Shown here in pieces: positions 54,024 through 62,527 of a DNA stretch of 64,000 nucleotides; positions within the stretch are counted from its first letter, which is position 1; each line of letters opens with the position of its first letter. The notes under the pieces are model-generated. The model saw only the letters and a program-made list of their open reading frames with translations. It was not told the origin of the DNA and ran no database searches. The stretch is from Flexicrinis sp001567485. GTDB taxonomy: Bacteria; Chloroflexota; Anaerolineae; Aggregatilineales; Phototrophicaceae. The DNA is taken from NCBI GenBank assembly GCA_030263635.1, contig SZPI01000006.1, positions 17,981 through 81,980 on the forward strand, written 5' to 3'. The translations under genes and the position numbers were made by a program.

Positions 54024-54061
54024 AATGCTTTCAAGCGGCTGTCAAAGGTGAGTGAGATATC

Positions 54062-55258
54062 ATGGCATCGAGTCGCGCGCGAAACGGCACCATTCTTATC
54101 GCGTTCCTGACGTTCATCGGGTTGGGGTTATCGGCCGGTCTGCTGGGCGTGGCGTGGCCGTATATGCAGGCCGAGTTCGATCTTGCACTCGATGCGGTCA
54201 ACGTCCTGCTGCTGCTGCAAACGATTACGTATACGCTGGCGAGCTTCATCATCGGCCGCATCATGGCGCGATTCGGCAGCGGCATGAGTTTAGTGGGCGG
54301 CATGCTGATCGTCACGTTGGGGATGTTTGGGATCGCCGTCGCGCCAACGTGGATGGTCGTTATCGTCGTTGGGTTCGTCGCCGGGTTCGGCAGCGGCATC
54401 ACCGACGCGGGCCTGAACCTCTATGTCACCACCTATCACTCCGCACGCGACATGAACTGGCTGCACGCCAGCTTCGGCGTCGGGATCACGCTCGGCCCGC
54501 TGCTGATGACGTACTGCGCGCTCCATCTGAAGTGGCAGGTGGGTTACGTCATCGCCGGCGTCATTATGTTGGCGATCCTCGCGCTGCTCTTCGCGTCGCG
54601 CCGGCACTGGCGCAACGAGGGGTTCCAAAGCGCCGAAAACACGCCGGTACGGCGTGCCAGCCTCGGCGAAACGCTGCGGCTCCCGGTACTGTGGTTCAGT
54701 ATGATCGCCTTTCTCGCTTACGTGAGCGTGGAGATCGGCATCGGTCAGTGGGCCTTTACACTGCTCACACAGTCACGCGGGGTCGCCGAGGAAGCCGCCG
54801 GCCCGTGGGTCAGCGTCTATTGGGGAGTCTTCACCGGCGGACGTATCCTCTTCGGGTTTATCGCAAACCGCTTCCGTCCTACCCAGCTGCTGCGCTGGTG
54901 CTTGTTCGGCATGATCGTCGGCACACTGCTGTTGGCGTGGAATCCGCTGCCGATTATCGGTGAGATTGGCCTGATCGTCGTCGGCTTCACCTCCGCGCCG
55001 ATCTTCGCCATGCTGATGATGACCACGCCGCAGCGGTTCGGCCTAGAACACGCCGAGAACGGGGTCAGCCTGCAGATGGTATCCGTTGGCATCGGGTCGG
55101 CGATCTTCCCCGGACTCATCGGGACGATCGGCCGAACCTTCGGCCTCGAGTCGATGACGGTCGCCTTTGCCGCGCTGGCGGTGCTCACGTTCGTGGCACA
55201 TGAACTCGCGCATCTGGCCCATGCGAAACGGCTGGCGGTGGCCGGCGCTGCCGATTAG
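54062..55258 (+). CDS. Major facilitator superfamily transporter
   Basis: A 398-residue protein with about 12 helices. The A-like loop between helices 2 and 3 reads GRIMARFGSGMSLVGG and the duplicated one in the second half GRILFGFIANRFRP. A cytoplasmic loop lies near residues 180-215 (RRHWRNEGFQSAENTPVRRA). AAGG precedes the ATG at 54062. The substrate cannot be read from sequence; some sugar (FucP/NagP-like) and drug porters look similar. It stands between the GH3 terminator and the decayed phosphatase gene, so sugar transport is a mild contextual guess. Confidence 0.88.
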   Translation: MASSRARNGTILIAFLTFIGLGLSAGLLGVAWPYMQAEFDLALDAVNVLLLLQTITYTLASFIIGRIMARFGSGMSLVGGMLIVTLGMFGIAVAPTWMVVIVVGFVAGFGSGITDAGLNLYVTTYHSARDMNWLHASFGVGITLGPLLMTYCALHLKWQVGYVIAGVIMLAILALLFASRRHWRNEGFQSAENTPVRRASLGETLRLPVLWFSMIAFLAYVSVEIGIGQWAFTLLTQSRGVAEEAAGPWVSVYWGVFTGGRILFGFIANRFRPTQLLRWCLFGMIVGTLLLAWNPLPIIGEIGLIVVGFTSAPIFAMLMMTTPQRFGLEHAENGVSLQMVSVGIGSAIFPGLIGTIGRTFGLESMTVAFAALAVLTFVAHELAHLAHAKRLAVAGAAD

Positions 55259-55369
55259 GGCGACGGCGACCGGTATCGTCGTGTCAGCCTCTTCCACGTC
55301 GCGGCCCTGATCGAGCCACCGATACAGATACGACCGCCACACCGATCTACCGGTGCGACGGCGTATCGT

Positions 55370-55718
55370 TTGCGCATGTACGACGCAAGACGGTTCCTCC
55401 TATGTGCGTGGGGACAACACATATACGTCAACTCAGACGGCATCGACAGCGCGGAGCGCCAAATCTTGTTCGAGGCTTTACACACGTTCGATGATGTCTT
55501 GGCGATGGATCGCCGGAACCTCGCGTTCCTGCTGCGTCATGCGGCCAGCGCTGGAGCCGAGGTACGGCTGCTGCCACGACGCCCATAACCTCAATCTGGT
55601 CGATCATGTCGAGGTCGAGGATCCGTATCCGGACGGTGATTTTGACCCCATCTACGCGGTGGTGCGCGCCGGCTGTACGGCACTTCTATCTCAGATTCGG
55701 GCCAAACACGGCTTGTGA
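55370..55718 (+). pseudogene. Frameshifted, 5'-decayed low-molecular-weight protein tyrosine phosphatase
   Basis: One frame (55370-55588) carries SAERQILFEALHTFDDVLAM followed by DRRNL, matching the middle of LMW-PTPs (h-I-L-A-M-D-x-x-N-L). Near 55570 the match moves to the frame ending with TGA at 55716-55718, which reads HVEVEDPYPDGDFDPIYAVV and RAGCTALLSQI, the C-terminal catalytic Asp-Pro-Tyr loop and last helix. Together they are the C-terminal two thirds of the fold in two frames. The N-terminal P-loop (C-x5-R) is not found upstream. A single frameshift plus loss of the catalytic Cys means it is inactive, unless a sequencing error is involved. Confidence 0.7.
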
Positions 55719-55841
55719 TCGCGGCCGCCCCGCGCTGGTGGCGAACGCCAAACACACCGGCGGCATCGTTTTATCTACTTGCCACGAGAAGACCGAATTT
55801 TCAGGCGTTTTAGGCGAGAGCAGCTTTTGTGTGATTTCGTG

Positions 55842-55913
55842 CTGGGGAGGCTGGATTCGAACCAACGAATGGCGGATCCAAAGTCCGCTGCCTTACCACT
55901 TGGCGACTCCCCA
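55842..55913 (-). tRNA. tRNA-Gln (anticodon TTG)
   Basis: On the minus strand a full cloverleaf folds. The acceptor TGGGGAG pairs with CTCCCCA; the D-arm is GCC/GGC; the anticodon stem GCGGA/TCCGC encloses CTTTGGA, giving anticodon TTG for Gln; the T-arm is GTTGG/CCAGC with TTCGAAT. Discriminator base G. The genomic 3' end continues CA rather than CCA, so CCA is added after transcription. Confidence 0.95.
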
Positions 55914-55963
55914 ATGATGCTGTTCAGTATAGCATACGTCCGCAACGGGTGGAACCCTGTCGG

Positions 55964-56890
55964 TCAGGACAGCGGGTCACGGCCGTCACCGGAGTATTGT
56001 TCGGGGTCTAGTCCAGCAAGCGAGGCGGAACCACTGCTCCACGAGTCGGTATGCTGCCGCCCGCGCATCACCACCCTAGAGTTCTGTTCGCCCGTGTTGT
56101 CCTCAGCGGCCAAGACGATAATCACTACCACGCTGACGTTGTCCTGCCCCCCGCGTTCATTTGCCAGCTCGATCAAGCGCTTTGCAATCGATTCAGGACT
56201 GTTCGCTTCGAGCGCCACGTCGGCGATTTCCTCAGGATGGACGTGCAGCGTCAGCCCATCGGAGCACAGGATCAGCCGATCTCCGACGTCCAGCGCGACC
56301 TCATACAGGTCGACATCCATATCCAACGACTGTCCGAGGGCGCGATACAGGATATTGCGCATCGGATGATCTTCCGCCTCGGCTCGCGTGATGTGACCGG
56401 CCAGCACCATCGCTTCGACAAAACTGTGATCGACGGTGATCTGCTCGATGTGACCTGTGTCTCCCTGCACCAGATAGGCGCGGCTGTCTCCGACATGGCC
56501 GATAACCGCTCGCGTGCCATGCACGAACGCCGACGTCACCGTCGTCCCCATCCCGCGCAGATGGGGGTTCAGGTCGGATTGACGCACGATGGCGCGGTTA
56601 GCCTGCGCGATGACGTCCTTCAACTTATCGCCGACGACGACCGGATCGACGACGTGCGCCGGCGCAGACGGTTGAAGTTCGGCCGGCGGCAGTGCTTGAT
56701 AGATCGTCTGTATGGCGATCCGGCTCGCCTCTTCGCCTGCCACTGCCCCGCCCATACCATCCGCGACGACGGCAAGGGCGATGTCGTGCCGCGTCCACAA
56801 CAGAACCGAATCCTCGTTGTTCTCACGTACGCGACCCGTATTCGACTGGGCATCACACGCCAGAACAACGTGCGGCTGCAGATCCGTCAT
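55964..56890 (-). CDS. PP2C-type serine/threonine protein phosphatase
   Basis: A 308-residue cytoplasmic phosphatase from ATG 56890, with AGGA about 8 nt upstream. Metal-binding motifs are RENNEDS near residue 22, VVADGMGGAVAGEEA near 42-56, GDSRAYL, LCSDGLT and GGQDNVSVVVI, the complete PPM set. About 60 residues at the C-terminus (NSRVVMRGRQHTDSWSSG) are probably disordered. It is divergent from a kinase-like gene 144 nt away, a usual pairing of Hanks-type kinase and PP2C. The tRNA-Gln gene lies just beyond its 3' end. Confidence 0.93.
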   Translation of the reverse strand: MTDLQPHVVLACDAQSNTGRVRENNEDSVLLWTRHDIALAVVADGMGGAVAGEEASRIAIQTIYQALPPAELQPSAPAHVVDPVVVGDKLKDVIAQANRAIVRQSDLNPHLRGMGTTVTSAFVHGTRAVIGHVGDSRAYLVQGDTGHIEQITVDHSFVEAMVLAGHITRAEAEDHPMRNILYRALGQSLDMDVDLYEVALDVGDRLILCSDGLTLHVHPEEIADVALEANSPESIAKRLIELANERGGQDNVSVVVIIVLAAEDNTGEQNSRVVMRGRQHTDSWSSGSASLAGLDPEQYSGDGRDPLS

Positions 56891-57034
56891 GGAGCGATCC
56901 TTCACTGAGCGACTGCACCTAATTGTATACCAGTTGTTTAGTGCGGCAACGTTGATAGTCTGTGCAGCTGTCGCACGTTGGCTGAAACTCAGGGTACCCT
57001 GTCCGGTCGTGGTCAAACGTGCTACCCTTCTCGC

Positions 57035-58198
57035 ATGAACCCACATTTATCCCAAACCGGTCGACAGACGATGACTACTGCGCCCCTGACCGACTTGTAC
57101 CGGCTTGAAGACACCATAGACACCTACGCGCTCGGCCACTATGCGCGCGTCGTCGCCGCTGGTGACCGCCGCGCCAACAAGACGGTCGCGTTCAAGGTCA
57201 TGCGCTCCGAGCACGTGACTCATGACGGCGACATGAAGTGGGAGTTCAAGGCGTTTTACAACGAGGCGGCGCTCTTGCAGCGGCTCGCCGCCAGCCCCTC
57301 ACTGGTTCGCATGCACGACTGCGGCTACATCGAGTCCTCGACCGAACTGCCTGTCAACGGCCAGATTGCCTCGTTCGGAACGGATGTGGACGAGTTCACG
57401 GACGCCGCCGCGCGCTTTGCCGCGCAGGGTTGGCGCCCGTACTTGGCGCTGGATATCCTGCCGCGCCACAACAACCTGCTGTACGTGATGAAGCCCAATC
57501 AGCCGGGGACGCGCTGGCGTCTGCCGACCGAGGAAGGCATCGCGCTGGCGATGCAGTTCGCGCAGTTCTTGCAGGTGGCGCATCAGAACGGGGTGGTCTA
57601 TCTCGATCACAAGCTCGAACATGTATATTGGGACGGCGCGCGCCTACACGTTATCGACCTCAACAGTTCACGTGCGCTCAACGGCGCGGCGGCCGATGCG
57701 CAGCAGTTCAAGGCGGATATCCACAACTTCTGCGTGGGCATCTTATACCCCGTGTTCACCGGCATCTCCGCGATCACCGGCGGCCTGCGCGCCACGCCGA
57801 GCAGCATGGCGGAGGTCGAAGCGCGCTACAAAGACATCCTCGTGCTCGACTTCGGCGTCGAACCCAGCCTCAGCCCGGCTGTTCAGCAGATGATCCAGCG
57901 TGGCGCAGCCATGGAATACGACACCGCTAACGACCTGATCGCCGAGCTGAACAAGACCGCCTCGCTGCATGGCTGGGACACGCCGCACGGCGAAAACACG
58001 CCGGCATGCCGTGCCGCGCGCGATCAAGTGCGGCAGGGGCTGAAAAAGCTGCGGCAGGGGCAGGAGTCAATCCGCGAGGCACGCGATATACTGCGTGACG
58101 CCCTGATCATCGACGACATCACGCCCGACATCGAGGACGAACTGCGTCGGGTGCTGCTGGCCGTCAACGCGATGTTGAACGCGCGGGTGATCCCCTAG
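57035..58198 (+). CDS. Atypical protein-kinase-like protein
   Basis: 387 residues from ATG 57035; ATG 57071 is an alternative. Kinase-fold signs are VAFKVM (Lys54, ATP-binding lysine), Glu77 in FYNEAALLQRL (alpha-C), the catalytic-loop relic VVYLDHKLEHVYW (Asp191, Lys193) and IDLNSSRAL (Asp208, in place of DFG). Odd points: no glycine-rich loop (YALGHYARVV), HRD changed to YLD, the catalytic-loop Asn changed to His196, DFG changed to DLN. It may be a low-activity or pseudokinase. A helical, charged C-terminus (RQGLKKLRQGQESIREARDI) follows. Divergent PP2C neighbour. Confidence 0.75.
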   Translation: MNPHLSQTGRQTMTTAPLTDLYRLEDTIDTYALGHYARVVAAGDRRANKTVAFKVMRSEHVTHDGDMKWEFKAFYNEAALLQRLAASPSLVRMHDCGYIESSTELPVNGQIASFGTDVDEFTDAAARFAAQGWRPYLALDILPRHNNLLYVMKPNQPGTRWRLPTEEGIALAMQFAQFLQVAHQNGVVYLDHKLEHVYWDGARLHVIDLNSSRALNGAAADAQQFKADIHNFCVGILYPVFTGISAITGGLRATPSSMAEVEARYKDILVLDFGVEPSLSPAVQQMIQRGAAMEYDTANDLIAELNKTASLHGWDTPHGENTPACRAARDQVRQGLKKLRQGQESIREARDILRDALIIDDITPDIEDELRRVLLAVNAMLNARVIP

Positions 58199-58202
58199 CC
58201 GT

Positions 58203-58315
58203 CTAAAGTCGGTGTTCGTAAGTCATTCGGTCTCTCATCTTGCAGCGTTAGTCGAGCTATACGGCGCGGCGTTTTCTCATCACGCATCACTCATCACTTT
58301 CAACTTCACGCTTAG
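58203..58315 (-). repeat. Dispersed MITE-like repeat, copy C
   Basis: 113 bp, inverted relative to copies A and B (CTAAGC on the minus strand from 58315, ending ACTTTAG at 58203). It has a 4-nt deletion removing half of the mini-hairpin seen in A and B. It fills the convergent gap between the kinase-like and histidine-kinase genes, and its terminal bases supply the TAA stop (58314-58312) of the histidine kinase. Confidence 0.85.
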
Positions 58316-59181
58316 CGCACGCCCATCGCCGGCATCTGCACCGTCCAGCGTGTGCCTTTGCCCGGCGCGCTCGTCACACGGATAGAGCCGCCGAGCGCCG
58401 CCAGCAGGCTGTAGGCGATTGCCACCCCAAGTCCGCTGCCTTTGTACGATCGCACGACTTCGTTATCGGCGCGGAAGTAGGGCGTGCCTAACTGCGCCAC
58501 CTCCGCCTCGCTCATGCCAATGCCGTTGTCGCTGACGATGATGTGAATTGCGGCATTTTCGGTGGTGGCGGTCAATTCGACCTTGCCGCCCTGCGCCGGC
58601 GAATAACGCAGGCCGTTCTCAACCAGCTTAGCCAGCGCCATCGACAGATGTTCGCCATCGGTTTGCAGCATCGGCAGTCCGTTAGGAACCTCGGCCTTGA
58701 ACGACCGGCCCAAGTCCTCAATCGTCGGCTCAACTCGCTTCTCGACCATCATGGCGACGTTCTTGACGGTATCGAGCTTGGGCTTGATCGGAAGTATCCC
58801 GCTGCGCAGCTTGTTCAGCACGCTGAAGTCGGCCAGCAGCAGTTCCATCCGCCGTGAGTTAGCGCGGACGACCCCTAGCAGCTTGAGCTGCATCTCGCTC
58901 AGCGCGCCGCCCATTTCGGGCTTGGCGAGCATGTCCGAATAGCCGCGAATACTGGTCATCGGCGTGCGCAGCTCATGAATGGCCGTCTTCCAGAAATCGG
59001 CATTTTCGGTCATCATCGAACGCAAGTCCGTCCCGATCGCCGCGCGTGTGCGCTCCGCCTCGACCGCGTCCAACATCCGTCCCAGCACCTCAAGCTGACC
59101 GACATCGACCGTTCCGCCGGAACGGGCCGACTGCATGATAGCCGTCAGGTGGTCGCGCGCTTTCTTGAGATCGACACTCAT
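58312..59181 (-). CDS. Soluble sensor histidine kinase
   Basis: A 289-residue cytoplasmic kinase from ATG 59181, overlapping the PIG-L stop as ATGA (59178-59181). The dimerisation/phosphoacceptor H-box is TAIHELRTPMTSIRGY with His69, followed by N-box LVENGLRYS, G1 DNGIGM and G2 GSGLGVAI, then APGKGTRWTV. No membrane segment and no PAS or GAF domain; the N-terminal 60 residues form a short helical lead (DLKKARDHLTAI). No response regulator gene is adjacent, so it is an orphan. Its last codons come from repeat copy C. Confidence 0.9.
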   Translation of the reverse strand: MSVDLKKARDHLTAIMQSARSGGTVDVGQLEVLGRMLDAVEAERTRAAIGTDLRSMMTENADFWKTAIHELRTPMTSIRGYSDMLAKPEMGGALSEMQLKLLGVVRANSRRMELLLADFSVLNKLRSGILPIKPKLDTVKNVAMMVEKRVEPTIEDLGRSFKAEVPNGLPMLQTDGEHLSMALAKLVENGLRYSPAQGGKVELTATTENAAIHIIVSDNGIGMSEAEVAQLGTPYFRADNEVVRSYKGSGLGVAIAYSLLAALGGSIRVTSAPGKGTRWTVQMPAMGVR

Positions 59182-59951
59182 CCCCAAAATCCTTCGTGTG
59201 CCCAGCATCGCTCGTGCGATGGCCGCGTGCCCCCCTGCGTAAAATAGGCGGTGATGCGCGCTTCCATGTCGTCCAGCGACGCCCAAAATGTGCTGATCTG
59301 CGAGGCGTAACACGCGATCGCATCCATCTTAGCACGCATATCCTGTGTGGAGAGTTGAAGCGGCAGGAGCGACAGCGCGCCGGTAGTCACCGCCAGCGTC
59401 GCATCGACCGCCCCGGCCGTCTCGCTGTACGGGTAATCCTCGTATAACCACAGACGCACACCGTGCCGCTTGGCCGTGATCGACATCCCCCACTGCTTCA
59501 CCGCCTGATGATCGACATGATTGCCCACGGCAAGCGGCGCATAGATGTCGGTCGCCCCGCCGATCAGATCGAGCAGATCGGCCGGAACGCCACCGGAGAC
59601 CGCGTCCTCAGCCTTCAGCGGGCCGAAGATCGCCTCACCCGTGTCATACAGCGCCGCGCCGTCCGAATCCACACGGTAGATGCAGTCCGGCAGATCAAGG
59701 AAGGCGATCCGTGCGCCGAGGACACGCGCCGCCGCCTGATCCTCCCGCCGGCGCACTGCGCTGACTGCGTCGCCCACGTTCCAGCGCGTATGCAGCTCGC
59801 GGATCAGCGGCGTATCGGGAATCGGCGGACGCGGATCGCCGCACATGGTCGTGACGATCAAGACATCGTGCCCGGATGCGGTCAACTGGTGAATCCATCC
59901 ACCGAGGCTGAGCGGTGCGTCGTCCGAGTGTGGCGAGAGGACAACGTGCAT
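59178..59951 (-). CDS. PIG-L/LmbE family deacetylase
   Basis: A 257-residue zinc-dependent deacetylase. The metal motif P-H-x-D-D is in VVLSPHSDDAPLSLGG near residues 3-18 (with Ala where LmbE members usually have Glu), and the third ligand lies in AVGNHVDHQAVK. The family removes acetyl groups from GlcNAc moieties of glycolipids, mycothiol/bacillithiol precursors or related small molecules. Its start shares one base with the stop of the endonuclease gene. Substrate unknown. Confidence 0.87.
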   Translation of the reverse strand: MHVVLSPHSDDAPLSLGGWIHQLTASGHDVLIVTTMCGDPRPPIPDTPLIRELHTRWNVGDAVSAVRRREDQAAARVLGARIAFLDLPDCIYRVDSDGAALYDTGEAIFGPLKAEDAVSGGVPADLLDLIGGATDIYAPLAVGNHVDHQAVKQWGMSITAKRHGVRLWLYEDYPYSETAGAVDATLAVTTGALSLLPLQLSTQDMRAKMDAIACYASQISTFWASLDDMEARITAYFTQGGTRPSHERCWAHEGFWG

Positions 59952-60691
59952 CAGGATTTGCCGCGCTTGGACGACGCAGATTTCGGTTTCGACTTTGGCT
60001 TAGCCGGTTCGAGAGCGGCGAAATAATCGCAGTAGGCGGTCAGGGCGCAGCGCTCGCAGTGCGGGATACGCGCCGTGCATGTGTCGCGCCCAAGCCGGAT
60101 CAGGTAGATATGGCCGGCGTAGTGCCACTCGACCGGGAACAGTCTCTCCATGACCGGATGCGCGTTATCGGCGGAGATGCCGTTGGGCAGCAGGCCGATG
60201 CGCTGGCCGACGCGGTGAACGTGCGTATCGACCGGGAACGACGGCCGGCCCAGCCCGAAGCACAGCACGATGGCCGCCGTCTTAGGCCCGATTCCATTGA
60301 ACGACGTCAGATAGGCGCGCGCTTCGTCCAGCGGCATATCGGCGAGGTGGTCGATATTGTACGCGCCGCGCTCATCGTAAATGCGCTCCAGTACACGCTG
60401 AATACGCGGCGCTTTCTGGTTGCTCAGCCCGGCTGGACGCAGCACCTCGGCCAATTCCGGCGTCGGCGCGTCGACCACATCCTGCCACGTCGGATACTTG
60501 GCCTTCATCGCGTAGTACCCGCGATCCCGGTTCGTGTCGCTGGTGTTCTGGCTCAGGATGCAGCTCACCAGCACGTCCATCGGGTCAGAACCCGGCTGCC
60601 ATTCGAGGTCGCCATAGACCCCGCGTAGGGTCTCGAACACGGGCTTGACCTTCGCCTTGCGCCGCTTCTCGTCACTTGTTTGTCTTGCCAT
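59951..60691 (-). CDS. nth: Endonuclease III (DNA-(apurinic or apyrimidinic site) lyase)
   Basis: A 246-residue base-excision-repair glycosylase from ATG 60691; ATG 60703 is an alternative. The helix-hairpin-helix is FNGIGPKTAAIVL (with the catalytic Lys) and the catalytic Asp is in FPVDTHVHRV. The [4Fe-4S] loop is C-x6-C-x2-C-x5-C (CTARIPHCERCALTAYC), complete. It removes oxidised pyrimidines and cuts abasic sites. A short Lys/Pro/Ser tail extends past the cluster. It lies inside an operon of unrelated functions, between a secreted propeller and the PIG-L protein. Confidence 0.93.
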   Translation of the reverse strand: MARQTSDEKRRKAKVKPVFETLRGVYGDLEWQPGSDPMDVLVSCILSQNTSDTNRDRGYYAMKAKYPTWQDVVDAPTPELAEVLRPAGLSNQKAPRIQRVLERIYDERGAYNIDHLADMPLDEARAYLTSFNGIGPKTAAIVLCFGLGRPSFPVDTHVHRVGQRIGLLPNGISADNAHPVMERLFPVEWHYAGHIYLIRLGRDTCTARIPHCERCALTAYCDYFAALEPAKPKSKPKSASSKRGKS

Positions 60692-60705
60692 CCGTCGATC
60701 CATCC

Positions 60706-61776
60706 TTACGTTTCTGAAATCTGTCCCAAATACGTCAACTGCGCCACCTGCTGCACGCGCCCATCCGAAATACGCACCTTCCACGTCCCGGCCCGGTTCG
60801 GAGAGATCAACAGCACGGCGCCGTCGTTCTCCGTCCACGCCACCGGCCTGAGCACGCCTTCCTGCGGGACAGTGAGCGGCGTCTGCGTCATCTCCGTCAA
60901 GTCGACCCGCATGATGACGGTCGAGGTCTGTGCCGAACCCGATCCTAACCCGGACAGTGCCGTCTGCGCGTACACCGCGAAGCGGCCGTCCGGCGCGACC
61001 AAGACATCCCCGGCGATTGAATATCCGCCGCTGTTCGAGGCGGGGATCGACCATTCGGTGCCGGTCGCAAGGCGCACCACCCGCACATCAAACCCGCCGG
61101 CCTGCTGGCTGACGGCGAGACGTAGGAAATATCCACTGCCGAACCCGGCGCCCGTGAAATCCCCCGGTTCTCCGGGCAGGAACGCGAACGTGTCGCCGGG
61201 GTGTTCGGCGCTCAGATCAAGCTGGAAGAGGCCGGCGAACTGCGGGAACAGCATCAGCGTGTCGAGGCCGTCGGGCTGATAGTCGAGGTATAGAATCGAG
61301 TCGTCCGGGCTGAACGCGACCGGGCGGGCGCGCAGACCGTCCGTGCGGGTTTCCTCGAACACGATACGCTGTGCTTCCCCGCTAACGTCCGCCACACGCG
61401 TCACGGTCGTCAGCATGCCGGCCCCGCCCTGCGTGATCGTCCACGCGATGCGCTTGCCATCGGCGCTGATCGCCCAATCGACCCGCGCGTCCTGCGCGCC
61501 AAGCGTGATGAACGGGTGCGGCCTGCTGCGTCCGTCCGCCCCGATCAGGACGACCGACCGCGTTGACGGGTCATAGGTCATCACCGAATCATTCAGCACG
61601 GCGAACACCGAGCCATCCGTCTGCACCGACTGTTCCTCGCCGGTCGCCAAATCAACGAATACCAGCGTGGCGCGCGCGCCGGGTTCGATGAACACCGCCG
61701 CCGAGCGCGCAGGTTGGGCCGTGCTGCCCAGCGCCACGCAGATCAGCGCCGCCAAGACCGTGATCGCCTTACGCAC
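60706..61776 (-). CDS. Secreted beta-propeller protein (PD40/WD40-like), function unknown
   Basis: A 356-residue protein starting at GTG 61776, which overlaps the sirtuin stop by 8 nt (GTGCGTAA); the longer open frame upstream is in another gene. Residues 1-27 are a signal peptide (RKAITVLAALICVALG, PARSAA). Repeated blades follow (AISADGKRIAWT, FSPDDSILYLDYQPDG, LVAPDGRFAVYAQTA, SPNRAGTWKVRISDGR), typical of PD40/TolB-like propellers. No catalytic residues are seen, so it may be a scaffold or binding protein outside the membrane. Tightly packed with the sirtuin and endonuclease genes. Confidence 0.8.
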   Translation of the reverse strand: MRKAITVLAALICVALGSTAQPARSAAVFIEPGARATLVFVDLATGEEQSVQTDGSVFAVLNDSVMTYDPSTRSVVLIGADGRSRPHPFITLGAQDARVDWAISADGKRIAWTITQGGAGMLTTVTRVADVSGEAQRIVFEETRTDGLRARPVAFSPDDSILYLDYQPDGLDTLMLFPQFAGLFQLDLSAEHPGDTFAFLPGEPGDFTGAGFGSGYFLRLAVSQQAGGFDVRVVRLATGTEWSIPASNSGGYSIAGDVLVAPDGRFAVYAQTALSGLGSGSAQTSTVIMRVDLTEMTQTPLTVPQEGVLRPVAWTENDGAVLLISPNRAGTWKVRISDGRVQQVAQLTYLGQISET

Positions 61777-62524
61777 GCACCCACTCCAGCAGCATCGGCA
61801 GCAGCGTGCCAGACGGCCCGCGCAGGCTGACGTTCGCGATCCGCGAGATGTCGGTGGCTTCCGGATTGACCTCAATCACGGCCGCCCCGTTCTGCGCAGC
61901 AGTGTTCGGCAAGTTGGCCGCCGGGAACACCAAGCCGGATGTCCCGACGACGAGCATGACATCGCATTCTTCCGCCGCGTCCTGAGCGATGATCAGGTCG
62001 TTCAAGGCGAGCATCTCGCCGAACCAGACCACGTTGGGCCGCAGCCAGCTGCCGCAGTACGGACAGGTCGGCGGGGGCTGCGCGCCGTTGACGAACGCTT
62101 CCGGCGCGATCAGCGTAGGCGCGCCCCGGCAGTCCGCGAAGCACTTGGTCTCCATCAGCCGGCCGTGCAGGTGGCATACACGGGCGCTGCCCGCTCGCTC
62201 ATGCAGGTCGTCCACGTTTTGCGTGATCAAGTCCCAACGCTCAAACAGCGCCTCGAACTGCGCAAGCGCGATATGGCCGGGGTTAGGCTCAACATGCGCG
62301 AGCTGCTCACGGCGTTCGGTGTACCATGTCCATACCGCCGCGGGATTGCGCTGAAAGCCCTCTGGCGAGGCAAGCTCCTCGAACGAATACCTCGACCACA
62401 GGCCGGTGAGCGCATCGCGGTAGGTCGGAACACCCGACTCCTTACTAACGCCCGCGCCGGTCAGCACAGCAACGCGGCGCGCATTCCGCAGGTACGAGGC
62501 GGCCTGCTCCAGCCCGTTATCCAT
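61769..62524 (-). CDS. cobB: Sirtuin (SIR2/CobB) NAD-dependent protein deacylase
   Basis: A 251-residue sirtuin. Signatures are TGAGVSKESGVPTYRD near residues 21-36, ITQNVDDLHERAG, catalytic His in VCHLHGRL, four zinc cysteines (KCFADC and CPYC) and VVGTSGLVFPAANLP. It removes acetyl or longer acyl groups from lysine using NAD. The start lies 3 nt after the thiolase stop, so it is in the same transcription unit. This pairing with an acetyl-CoA enzyme may be meaningful, because acetyl-CoA drives lysine acetylation. Confidence 0.93.
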   Translation of the reverse strand: MDNGLEQAASYLRNARRVAVLTGAGVSKESGVPTYRDALTGLWSRYSFEELASPEGFQRNPAAVWTWYTERREQLAHVEPNPGHIALAQFEALFERWDLITQNVDDLHERAGSARVCHLHGRLMETKCFADCRGAPTLIAPEAFVNGAQPPPTCPYCGSWLRPNVVWFGEMLALNDLIIAQDAAEECDVMLVVGTSGLVFPAANLPNTAAQNGAAVIEVNPEATDISRIANVSLRGPSGTLLPMLLEWVRA

Positions 62525-62527
62525 CCG

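Noticed and set aside
55842..55913. Integration (att) site at the tRNA-Gln gene
   Set aside because: No integrase gene and no repeated 3' tRNA fragment nearby.
22511..58315. CRISPR array or REP cluster as explanation of the repeated sequence
   Set aside because: Only three copies, 15-20 kb apart and in both orientations, without spacers or cas genes.
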